This document shows, one piece after another, positions 1 through 6,094 of a DNA stretch of 6,094 nt (within the stretch, counting starts at the first letter, position 1; each line of letters starts with the position of its first letter). A model generated the notes under the pieces. The model worked only from the letters and a program-made list of their open reading frames with translations. It was not told where the DNA came from and ran no database searches. This stretch comes from Neisseriaceae bacterium. Its GTDB lineage: Bacteria; Pseudomonadota; Gammaproteobacteria; Burkholderiales; Neisseriaceae. The stretch lies in assembly GCA_017989485.1 (NCBI GenBank), contig JAGNPU010000125.1, forward strand, positions 1-6,094, in the 5' to 3' direction. The position numbers were made by a program, and so were the translations under genes.

Positions 1-66
1 ACTCACGTTCAAGTTCTCAATCTTGGCTTTAATCAAATCGCTGATCTCAGCAGGATTCAGCTGCAT
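1..66 (-). CDS. atpA: ATP synthase F1 alpha subunit, first 22 codons only
   Basis: This is the N-terminal fragment of the alpha subunit, the non-catalytic nucleotide-binding partner of beta in the cytoplasmic F1 hexamer. The gene runs off the left edge of the window. Twenty-two residues are visible, beginning MQLNPAEISDLIKAKIENL, which match the known start of proteobacterial AtpA (E. coli begins MQLNSTEISELIK). The ATG lies at 66-64. An AGGAG ribosome binding site sits at 78-74 with a 7-base spacer. The preceding atpH stop codon (TAG, 79-77) is embedded in that site, so the two genes are tightly coupled. The Walker A motif and nucleotide-binding domain lie outside the window. The identification is firm from the N-terminus and from operon position after atpH, although the fragment is short. 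Confidence 0.95.
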   Translation of the reverse strand, partial: MQLNPAEISDLIKAKIENLNVS

Positions 67-76
67 GAATTATCTC

Positions 77-616
77 CTAACTTTTAATTGCCGTGTACAA
101 GGCATTCAATTTACCTTGCACTGACATGTCTAGCACTTGGTCGCCAACTTCAATTTTGACACCACCAATGAGCTCTGGTTTGATTTCGACTGTGGCTTGC
201 AATTCAGTACCAAAGCGTTGTTTCAAATCGCTCACGATTTGCGCCAACTGCTCATCACTTACTGGATAAGCGCTGTACACAACCGCTTTTTGGATACCGC
301 TCGCTTGCAACATCAAATCTTGGTATTGCGCCAAAATTTCAGGCAATACCACCAAGCGTCCATTTTCAGATACGACGGTCACAAAGTTTTGTAGTGCCGC
401 TTCACCGTTGAAATCGTTGCACAGGGCAAGGATTTCTTTGGTGCGTGCTTCACTGCTCAACTCAGGCTGATCTAGATAAGCCTGCACTTTAGGTTGTGAC
501 ACAATCAGCACCAGTGTCTCAAGTTCACTCAACCAAGGAACGAGTTTTTTACTTTCCTGAGCCAAACCAAACAATGCGTTAGCATAGGGTCTGGCAATTG
601 TTGCGAACTCAGCCAT
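77..616 (-). CDS. atpH: ATP synthase F1 delta subunit
   Basis: The 179-residue delta subunit (bacterial counterpart of mitochondrial OSCP) sits on top of F1 and ties the alpha3beta3 head to the b-subunit stalk. The length is normal for the family. The N-terminal helical domain begins with the typical ARPYANALF stretch (residues 8-16). A conserved NGRL turn is at 85-88. The family's C-terminal signature, PELIGGVKIEVGDQVLDMSV, is at 147-166. No membrane segment is present, as expected for a peripheral cytoplasmic protein. The ATG at 616-614 is 5 bases after the atpF stop. Its AGGAG (632-628) lies inside the last codons of atpF with a rather long 11-base spacer, which suggests that translation relies partly on ribosomes terminating on atpF. 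Nothing is missing or odd in the reading frame. Confidence 0.97.
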   Translation of the reverse strand: MAEFATIARPYANALFGLAQESKKLVPWLSELETLVLIVSQPKVQAYLDQPELSSEARTKEILALCNDFNGEAALQNFVTVVSENGRLVVLPEILAQYQDLMLQASGIQKAVVYSAYPVSDEQLAQIVSDLKQRFGTELQATVEIKPELIGGVKIEVGDQVLDMSVQGKLNALYTAIKS

Positions 617-621
617 AAGCG

Positions 622-1092
622 TTATAGCTCCTGTTTAAGGGTGCTAAGAATGTTCGCGTGTTGCGCTTCGTTAATCTCTTGACGCAAGATTTTTTCCGCA
701 CCAGCCACTGCCAAAGCAGCAACTTGCTCACGCAATACTTCGCGTGCACGGTTAGCTTCTTGTTCAATTTCTGCTTGCGCAGAAGCCAAGATACGAGCAG
801 CTTCAGCAGAAGCAGTATGTTTTGCTTCGTCTAAAATTTGTGCTGCTCTTTTATCGGCGTTGGCAACCATTTCGGATACCTGAGTACGCCCTTCGGCCAA
901 GATTGCTGCAACACGCTTTTCTGCCTGCTCAAAATCGCTCTTACCACGCTCAGCAGCTGCTAAGCCTTCGGCGATTTTGTCGGCGCGCTCGTCAAGTGCC
1001 TTCACAATAGGGGGCCACACAAACTTCATGGTGAACCACACTAAGATGAAAAAGACAATTAACTGCGCAAATAGGGTTGCGTTTAAATTCAC
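622..1092 (-). CDS. atpF: ATP synthase Fo subunit b (peripheral stalk), GTG start
   Basis: Subunit b forms a dimer that anchors in the membrane beside subunit a and runs up the side of F1 to delta as the stator. The 156-residue length equals the usual bacterial size. An N-terminal transmembrane helix covers about residues 5-24, followed by the characteristic VWPP turn (25-28). A long charged, Ala/Glu/Arg-rich coiled-coil region runs from about 32 to 120. The C-terminal delta-binding part contains [13 protein letters not shown] (124-136). Translation starts at a GTG (1092-1090): the next residues NLNATLFAQ match the known b-subunit N-terminus, and an AAGG at 1104-1101 lies 8 bases upstream. 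There is a 49-bp gap from atpE with no clear hairpin. The gene ends 5 bases before atpH and its last codons supply the atpH ribosome binding site. Confidence 0.97.
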   Translation of the reverse strand: MNLNATLFAQLIVFFILVWFTMKFVWPPIVKALDERADKIAEGLAAAERGKSDFEQAEKRVAAILAEGRTQVSEMVANADKRAAQILDEAKHTASAEAARILASAQAEIEQEANRAREVLREQVAALAVAGAEKILRQEINEAQHANILSTLKQEL

Positions 1093-1141
1093 GGATTTAG
1101 CCTTCGTGATTTGTCATGTTCAGAAAAAGAATGGTTCAAAA

Positions 1142-1381
<240 letters not shown>

Positions 1382-1388
1382 TTACAGC

Positions 1389-1442
1389 TCCTTAAATATA
1401 TAAAGGTAAAGATACAAAAAAAAGACAAAACCAAAAAATAAA
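1389..1442 (-). promoter_or_regulatory. U-rich translational enhancer candidate plus strong RBS before atpE
   Basis: In the minus-strand transcript the 50 or so bases before atpE are strikingly rich in U: a run of six at 1438-1433, four at 1430-1427 and eight at 1423-1416. They end in an AAGGAG ribosome binding site (1393-1388), 6 bases before the ATG. In E. coli a U-rich stretch upstream of the atpE Shine-Dalgarno is known to raise translation of the c subunit, which is needed in far more copies than a or b. By position and base composition this segment is likely to do the same, but the exact E. coli element is not conserved base for base. The upstream U runs could equally be the tail of the hairpin at 1446-1468. 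Confidence 0.5.
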
Positions 1443-1445
1443 CCG

Positions 1446-1468
1446 GGCGGCTGAACGGGTCAGCCGCC
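1446..1468 (-). terminator. Stem-loop with U-rich tail between atpB and atpE (leaky terminator or processing/stability hairpin)
   Basis: The arms 1446-1454 (GGCGGCTGA on the plus strand) and 1460-1468 (TCAGCCGCC) are perfect 9-bp complements around a 5-base loop. In the transcript the hairpin starts 13 bases after the atpB stop codon. The stem is followed by CGG and then UUUAUUUUUU, so it has the form of an intrinsic terminator. It nevertheless lies inside an operon whose downstream genes are essential for the same enzyme. I therefore infer either partial termination or a 3'-end stabilising and processing hairpin that lets atpE-onward mRNA be handled separately from atpIB. A smaller 4-bp hairpin (1471-1481, GTCA/TGAC arms) lies just upstream of it. 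Termination activity cannot be judged from sequence alone. Confidence 0.6.
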
Positions 1469-1481
1469 GAGTCAAACTGAC

Positions 1482-2670
<1,189 letters not shown>

Positions 2671-2689
2671 TTTCTTCCTTAAATCGAAA

Positions 2690-2804
2690 AACGCCTAAAC
2701 AAAAGCTTTTTAATGAGCCGGCAACTGCCAAAGCGCCGTAACTATAATAAACACCACCCCCGCCGTCAAGAACAACCCTACAATAAACAATGATTTTAGG
2801 CGTT
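2690..2804. repeat. 10-bp perfect inverted repeat flanking the atp promoter
   Basis: AACGCCTAAA at 2690-2699 and its exact reverse complement TTTAGGCGTT at 2795-2804 lie on either side of the predicted promoter. The upstream arm is 25 bp above the -35 box and the other is in the atpI leader, centred near +40. The arm centres are 105 bp apart, about ten turns of B-DNA. The arms could be paired binding sites for a regulator, or, in a transcript reading through from parB, the two sides of a long-range stem. By a rough count, a 10-bp match of this kind arises by chance about once in forty gaps of this size, so coincidence is possible. Confidence 0.4.
2741..2769 (-). promoter_or_regulatory. Sigma70-type promoter of the atp operon
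   Basis: Reading the minus strand, TTGACG (2769-2764, five of six matches to the -35 consensus) is followed by exactly 17 bases and then TATAGT (2746-2741, five of six matches to the -10). Transcription would begin near 2734 and leave a leader of about 65 nt before the atpI ATG at 2670. The bases upstream of the -35 are A/T-rich, which could aid polymerase binding. This is the best promoter-like sequence I noticed in the window, and it sits in the only long gap before atpI. The call is from sequence match and position only. Confidence 0.75.
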
Positions 2805-2840
2805 GATAAAACGTGTTTCGGGGCATCACTTAGCACAATC

Positions 2841-2881
2841 TGGCGCAAATTCGGCGTCGCAGCAGGGCGCACGCTGCGCCA
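2841..2881. other. GC-rich foldable stretch downstream of parB
   Basis: Several overlapping inverted repeats can form here. A perfect 6-bp stem with a 3-base loop lies at 2866-2880 (GGCGCA/TGCGCC arms). A 7-bp pair joins 2841-2847 (TGGCGCA) to 2875-2881 (TGCGCCA). A longer bulged stem spans 2853-2880. The stretch begins 26 bases after the parB stop and a weaker, A/T-rich hairpin (2887-2904) lies between them. No U-run follows on the minus strand, so this is not a normal intrinsic terminator. It may mark the 3' end of the mnmG-parB message or stabilise it. If termination is weak here, par transcripts would read into atpI. Confidence 0.35.
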
Positions 2882-2906
2882 AATCAAGCTCTTTTAAAAA
2901 AGCTCC

Positions 2907-3764
2907 TTATTTTACCCCTAATTTCTGCAACAAACCATCAAATTCGTCCAAATTGTCAAAATGTAACACGACCTTACCTTTTTGACGCTGGTTGCTCTTG
3001 ATGTCCACACTCACGCCTAAGGCTTGTGCCAGCTGTTCTTGCACAATCAATAGGTCAGGATTGGCCCGCTTTTGCGCCTGCGCAGGTGTTGTTTTTTCGG
3101 CGAGGCTGGCCTGGGCCCGCTTTTCGACTTCACGCACCGACCAGCCAAGCTTGACGGCTTTGTGGGCCAAATCCAGCTGCGTCAGCACCGGCAAAGACAG
3201 CAAGGCACGGGCATGGCCCATTTCCAACTGCTTATTGAACATTAAATCTTTGACTTCGCTGGGCAGAGACAGCAGGCGCAGGCTATTGGAAATGCTGCTG
3301 CGGCTGCGGCCGACCGATTTGGCCACGGCCTCGTGGGTCATGCCAAACTCGTCCACCAGGCGCTTCAATCCTTCGGCCTCTTCGATGGGGTTAAGGTTTT
3401 CGCGCTGTATGTTTTCGATCAGGCCCATGGCCAAAGCGGTTTCATCGCTAATGGTTTTGATCACCGCCGGAATTTGGGTCAGGCCAGCCAGCTGGCTGGC
3501 CCGCCAACGGCGCTCACCGGCAATGATTTCGTATTTATCCAAGCCCGATTCGCGCACAATGACGGGCTGAATCACCCCCTGCTCGCGGATGGACTGGGCC
3601 AGATCTTCTAGGGCCGCATCGTCTATCTGCACCCGCGGCTGATAGCGCCCAGGACGGATGTCGGCAATCGCCAAGGTGGTTAAACGGTCGCTAAAGGCGC
3701 CCTCTTCTACCGAAGACACCAGTAATGCATCGAGGCCGCGCCCCAATCCCTTAGGTTTTGTCAT
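2907..3764 (-). CDS. parB: Chromosome-partition protein ParB (parS-binding CTPase)
   Basis: ParB binds parS sites near the replication origin, loads as a CTP-dependent sliding clamp and stimulates ParA so that sister origins separate. The 285-residue length is typical of chromosomal ParB. The N-terminal ParA-contact motif GLGRGLDALL is at 6-15. The ParB/Srx-type CTP-binding domain covers about 30-125, with GERRWRA at 83-89 and ENIQRENLNPIEEA at 117-130. A helix-turn-helix follows at about 141-164 (MTHEAVAKSVGRSRSSISN), and a C-terminal dimerisation segment occupies about the last 40 residues. The ATG at 3764-3762 has AGGA (3774-3771) 6 bases upstream and lies 12 bp after parA, the usual arrangement. 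I found no parS-like 16-mer in this window. All key motifs are intact, and the gene ends the mnmG-parB unit. Confidence 0.97.
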   Translation of the reverse strand: MTKPKGLGRGLDALLVSSVEEGAFSDRLTTLAIADIRPGRYQPRVQIDDAALEDLAQSIREQGVIQPVIVRESGLDKYEIIAGERRWRASQLAGLTQIPAVIKTISDETALAMGLIENIQRENLNPIEEAEGLKRLVDEFGMTHEAVAKSVGRSRSSISNSLRLLSLPSEVKDLMFNKQLEMGHARALLSLPVLTQLDLAHKAVKLGWSVREVEKRAQASLAEKTTPAQAQKRANPDLLIVQEQLAQALGVSVDIKSNQRQKGKVVLHFDNLDEFDGLLQKLGVK

Positions 3765-3776
3765 GTTGTATCCTAT

Positions 3777-4547
3777 TTATTTGGCCAAACGGGCCATCAC
3801 TTCATCTGCCAAGGCCAAATAGGCCAAGGTGCCGCGCGCATTGGCATCATAAGCCAATGCGGGCATGCCATGGCTAGGGGCTTCGGCCAGACGAACGTTG
3901 CGGGGAATATTGGTGGTGAACAGCTCTGGCCCGAAATGCTCGGACAGCTGCTCGGACACCTGCTGTGACAGCTTGCTGCGCGCATCAAACATGGTGCGCA
4001 CTATGCCCAACAGGCTCAGGCCTGGATTAATCGCCTGGCGGATTTTACGTAGGGTGGCTACTAGGTCAGAAATGCCTTCTAGGGCGTAGTATTCGCACAC
4101 CATGGGCACAATCACATGATCGGCACCCACGAGGCCATTCAGGGTCAATAAGGTCAACGTCGGCGGGCAATCGAGCAAAATGTAGTCGTAGTCGCCGCGC
4201 ACGTCTTGCAGGGCGTTTTTCAGCCGCATTTCCCGGGCCAGCTCTTGCACCAGCTCGACTTCGGCACCAGACAGGCTACGGTTGGCCGCCAGCACGTCAA
4301 AACCGCCGGTCGGGCTGGCCAATTTGGCCTCGTTGACGCTGTGTTCACCCAATAATACGTGGTAAACGCCCAGCTTGACGCTGCCCTTATTGATGCCGCT
4401 GCCGGTGGTCGCGTTGCCCTGTGGGTCTAAGTCCACAATCAACACCTTTTTGCCCTTGGCCACCAACGACGCCGCCAAATTCACCACGGTGGTGGTTTTA
4501 CCCACGCCGCCTTTTTGGTTTGCTACCGCAATCACATAGGCACTCAT
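3777..4547 (-). CDS. parA: Chromosome-partition ATPase ParA (Soj-type)
   Basis: ParA is a P-loop ATPase that dimerises with ATP, binds DNA nonspecifically over the nucleoid and is released by ParB, pulling the ParB-parS complex. The 256 residues, with no N-terminal DNA-binding extension, mark it as the small chromosomal (Soj) type. The deviant Walker A is KGGVGKTT at 12-19, with signature Lys12 and catalytic Lys17. The A' motif DLDPQGNAT is at 39-47 and Walker B ILLDCPP is at 123-129 with Asp126. The conserved PRNVRLAEAPSHGMPALAYD stretch is near the C-terminal third. The ATG at 4547-4545 is preferred: it has AAGGA at 4558-4554 and forms a 4-base ATGA overlap with the rsmG stop. The open frame continues 48 codons further up, but that extension is Gly/Arg-rich shadow sequence inside rsmG. 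Confidence 0.98.
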   Translation of the reverse strand: MSAYVIAVANQKGGVGKTTTVVNLAASLVAKGKKVLIVDLDPQGNATTGSGINKGSVKLGVYHVLLGEHSVNEAKLASPTGGFDVLAANRSLSGAEVELVQELAREMRLKNALQDVRGDYDYILLDCPPTLTLLTLNGLVGADHVIVPMVCEYYALEGISDLVATLRKIRQAINPGLSLLGIVRTMFDARSKLSQQVSEQLSEHFGPELFTTNIPRNVRLAEAPSHGMPALAYDANARGTLAYLALADEVMARLAK

Positions 4548-5176
4548 CGCGTTTCCTTCTTGTGCAGACACACCAAATGACGTTCGGCCGCCACGGCGGG
4601 CACCGACAGTGGCGTGACCGCCGTCACCGCCACCCAATCGGGCAAGCGGTCTATTTCTTCTTGGGGGTAAACCCCCTTCATGGCCAACCACACCCCCTGA
4701 GGATGAATCAACTCACGGGTCAGGGTCACGAAGTCGGCCAGCTCGGCAAAGGCACGGCTGGTGACGATGTCGTAAGACTGATCGGCCAAGGTTTCCACTC
4801 GGCACGACTTAACCAAGACGTTGCGCAGGCCCAGCTCGATCACCACCTGTTGCAAAAACGCGGTTTTTTTACGGTTGGCGTCCAATAGGGTCATGTCCAT
4901 GTCTGGATAGCTGATGGCACATAAAATACCCGGCATGCCGCCGCCAGAGCCCACGTCGATGAGCCGCTTGCTCGGGTCCAGATGCGGCATGAGCGACAGG
5001 CTGTCGAGCACGTGATGGGAAATCATGCTGGCCTCATCGCGCAAGGCGGTCAAATTGTAGGTGCTGTTCCATTTTTGCAGCAAGGCCACATAGGCCAGCA
5101 TTTGCGCCTGTTGCTCGTCGCTAAACGACAGGCCCATGGCGGCAATCCCCTGTTGCAACTGTTGCTGAGCACTCAT
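4544..5176 (-). CDS. rsmG: 16S rRNA (guanine-527-N7)-methyltransferase RsmG (GidB)
   Basis: RsmG transfers a methyl group from S-adenosylmethionine to N7 of G527 in the 530 loop of 16S rRNA; loss of this methyl is known to give low-level streptomycin resistance. The 210 residues are close to the 207 of E. coli. A helical N-terminal part ends in NLTAL (41-45) and HHVLDSL (54-60). The SAM-binding loop is [13 protein letters not shown] (72-84). LLDAN follows at 97-101 on the second strand, SRAFA (140-144) is the family's conserved motif, and MKG at 167-169 follows it. The ATG (5176-5174) overlaps the mnmG stop by four bases, with AAGGAG at 5191-5186. The 3' end overlaps parA in the same way. Pairing with mnmG (formerly gidA) and parAB is the common arrangement near proteobacterial replication origins. 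Confidence 0.98.
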   Translation of the reverse strand: MSAQQQLQQGIAAMGLSFSDEQQAQMLAYVALLQKWNSTYNLTALRDEASMISHHVLDSLSLMPHLDPSKRLIDVGSGGGMPGILCAISYPDMDMTLLDANRKKTAFLQQVVIELGLRNVLVKSCRVETLADQSYDIVTSRAFAELADFVTLTRELIHPQGVWLAMKGVYPQEEIDRLPDWVAVTAVTPLSVPAVAAERHLVCLHKKETR

Positions 5177-6094
5177 GCGTGTTCACTCCTTGGCATGCCC
5201 CGTTTTAAATGCACCAACAGCAGCGCCACGGCGGCGGGGGTCACGCCGGAAATACGGGACGCCTGGCCCACGGTTTCGGGGCGGTGTTCTTGTAGTTTTT
5301 GCTGCACTTCTTTGGACAGCCCAGCCACCTTGGTGTAATCGGCATTGGCCGGCAGCTTGGTGTCGTCTAAAGGCTGGCGCCGTTCAATTTCTACCTTTTG
5401 TCTGTCGATGTAGCCTTGGTATTTGACCTGGATGGTCACCTGATCGATCACCTCTTCGGCCAAGGCCTCGGGCGCGGCCGACTCGGGGAACTGCATCAGG
5501 GTCTCATAGTTGACATTGGGCCGGCGCAGTAAATCATACAGGCTGTATTCGTGGGTCATGGCCTGACCCAAAACCGCCTGCTGCACGTCTTTGTCGACCT
5601 TGCTTGGGGTGTACCAAACGCCGCGCAGGCGCGCTACTTCGCGCTCAACCGCCTCGCGTTTGTCGCTAAACGCACGCCACTGGGCCTCGCCCACCAGGCC
5701 CAAGCGATGGCCGTCTTCGGTCAGGCGCATGTCGGCATTGTCTTCACGCAGCTGCAAGCGGTACTCGGCACGGCTGGTGAACATGCGGTAAGGCTCGTTC
5801 ACGCCCTTGGTGATCAAGTCGTCTATCATCACGCCGAGGTAAGAGTCTTCGCGCTTCGGCGTCCAAGCGTCTTGCTCGCGGCCATACAGCACGGCATTGG
5901 TGCCGGCCACCAGGCCTTGCGCCGCAGCCTCTTCGTAGCCGGTGGTGCCGTTGATTTGGCCGGCAAAAAACAGGCCGGCAATGGTTTTGGTTTCCAGGCT
6001 GGCTTTTAAATTACGCGGGTCGAAGTAATCGTACTCAATGGCGTAGCCCGGGCGCAAAATGTGCGCGTTTTCCAAGCCCTTAATGCTGCGTACC
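5173..6094 (-). CDS. mnmG: tRNA uridine 5-carboxymethylaminomethyl modification enzyme MnmG (GidA), C-terminal half, cut by window edge
   Basis: MnmG is an FAD protein that, with the GTPase MnmE, installs the carboxymethylaminomethyl group on wobble U34 of several tRNAs. The frame is open to the right edge, so only the last 306 residues are present, against about 630 in the full protein. It enters at [10 protein letters not shown], and what looks like a start at 6075 is an internal Leu codon. Visible landmarks are the FAD-contacting [19 protein letters not shown] about 35-55 residues in, [20 protein letters not shown] about 100 in, [13 protein letters not shown], and the C-terminal helical domain ending [13 protein letters not shown], which contacts MnmE and tRNA in the family. 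The N-terminal FAD Rossmann motif and catalytic cysteines lie outside. The TGA stop overlaps the rsmG ATG by 4 bases. Confidence 0.98.
   Translation of the reverse strand, partial: VRSIKGLENAHILRPGYAIEYDYFDPRNLKASLETKTIAGLFFAGQINGTTGYEEAAAQGLVAGTNAVLYGREQDAWTPKREDSYLGVMIDDLITKGVNEPYRMFTSRAEYRLQLREDNADMRLTEDGHRLGLVGEAQWRAFSDKREAVEREVARLRGVWYTPSKVDKDVQQAVLGQAMTHEYSLYDLLRRPNVNYETLMQFPESAAPEALAEEVIDQVTIQVKYQGYIDRQKVEIERRQPLDDTKLPANADYTKVAGLSKEVQQKLQEHRPETVGQASRISGVTPAAVALLLVHLKRGMPRSEHA

Noticed and set aside
2887..2904. An intrinsic terminator immediately after parB
   Set aside because: The possible stem is short, mostly A/U with a G-U pair, and no U-run follows it on the minus strand.
2992..3570. 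A 192-codon plus-strand open frame opposite parB
   Set aside because: It is fully antisense to an intact, motif-rich ParB; its Ser/Arg/Leu-rich translation is typical of an antisense shadow.
4548..4691. A 48-codon upstream extension of ParA
   Set aside because: The extension lies in rsmG coding sequence, is Gly/Arg-rich and unlike any ParA N-terminus. The ATG at 4547 has a good ribosome binding site and begins the standard ParA sequence.
4421..4888. A 155-codon plus-strand open frame across the parA/rsmG junction
   Set aside because: It is antisense to the conserved N-terminus of ParA and to RsmG, and its His/Pro/Arg-rich product has no family resemblance.
5551..6009. A 152-codon plus-strand open frame opposite mnmG
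   Set aside because: It is antisense to conserved MnmG sequence; stop-free antisense frames are common in GC-richer genes.
6073..6075. A start codon for mnmG at 6075
   Set aside because: It is an internal TTG Leu codon; the frame and MnmG similarity continue upstream to the window edge (VRSIKG), so the gene is simply cut.

Overview
The window is an ordinary piece of a bacterial core chromosome in which every gene I can support is read from the minus strand. In transcription order it holds the 3' half of mnmG, then rsmG, parA, parB, a 236-bp gap, and the first six genes of the F-type ATP synthase operon: atpI, atpB, atpE, atpF, atpH and the first 22 codons of atpA. This order, and the close match of the proteins to the proteobacterial families, points to a beta- or gammaproteobacterium. 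The AtpB, AtpE and ParB sequences look most like betaproteobacteria of the Neisseriales type, but this rests on remembered family resemblance. I found no copy of the Neisseria DNA uptake core GCCGTCTGAA on either strand, so Neisseria itself is not supported.

Region 1 (6094 to 2907) is the tRNA/rRNA modification and chromosome partition block. mnmG/rsmG and rsmG/parA both meet in 4-base ATGA stop-start overlaps, and parA and parB are 12 bp apart. The four genes therefore look like one translationally coupled unit. MnmG modifies the wobble uridine of tRNAs, RsmG methylates 16S rRNA, and ParA and ParB segregate the chromosome origin.

Region 2 (2906 to 2671) is the only sizeable non-coding gap before the atp genes. 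It holds a GC-rich foldable stretch just after parB, a very good sigma70-type promoter pointing at atpI (TTGACG, 17 bp, TATAGT), and a 10-bp perfect inverted repeat whose two arms flank that promoter about 105 bp apart, centre to centre.

Region 3 (2670 to 1) is the ATP synthase operon: the assembly protein AtpI, Fo subunits a, c and b, then F1 delta and the start of F1 alpha. atpI and atpB overlap by 41 bp. The 100-bp atpB-atpE spacer carries a perfect 9-bp GC-rich stem-loop followed by long U-rich runs and a strong ribosome binding site. This layout fits RNA processing or a leaky terminator before the c-subunit gene, plus a U-rich translational enhancer for a protein needed in many copies.

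I see no mobile element, CRISPR array, tRNA, rRNA or accessory defence system. The genes are conserved housekeeping genes, and I see no undescribed system here. The points worth a second look are regulatory: the atpB-atpE spacer and the atpI promoter region. There is also a visible base-composition step between the two blocks, roughly 42-48% GC in sampled atp lines against 50-63% in sampled mnmG-parB lines.
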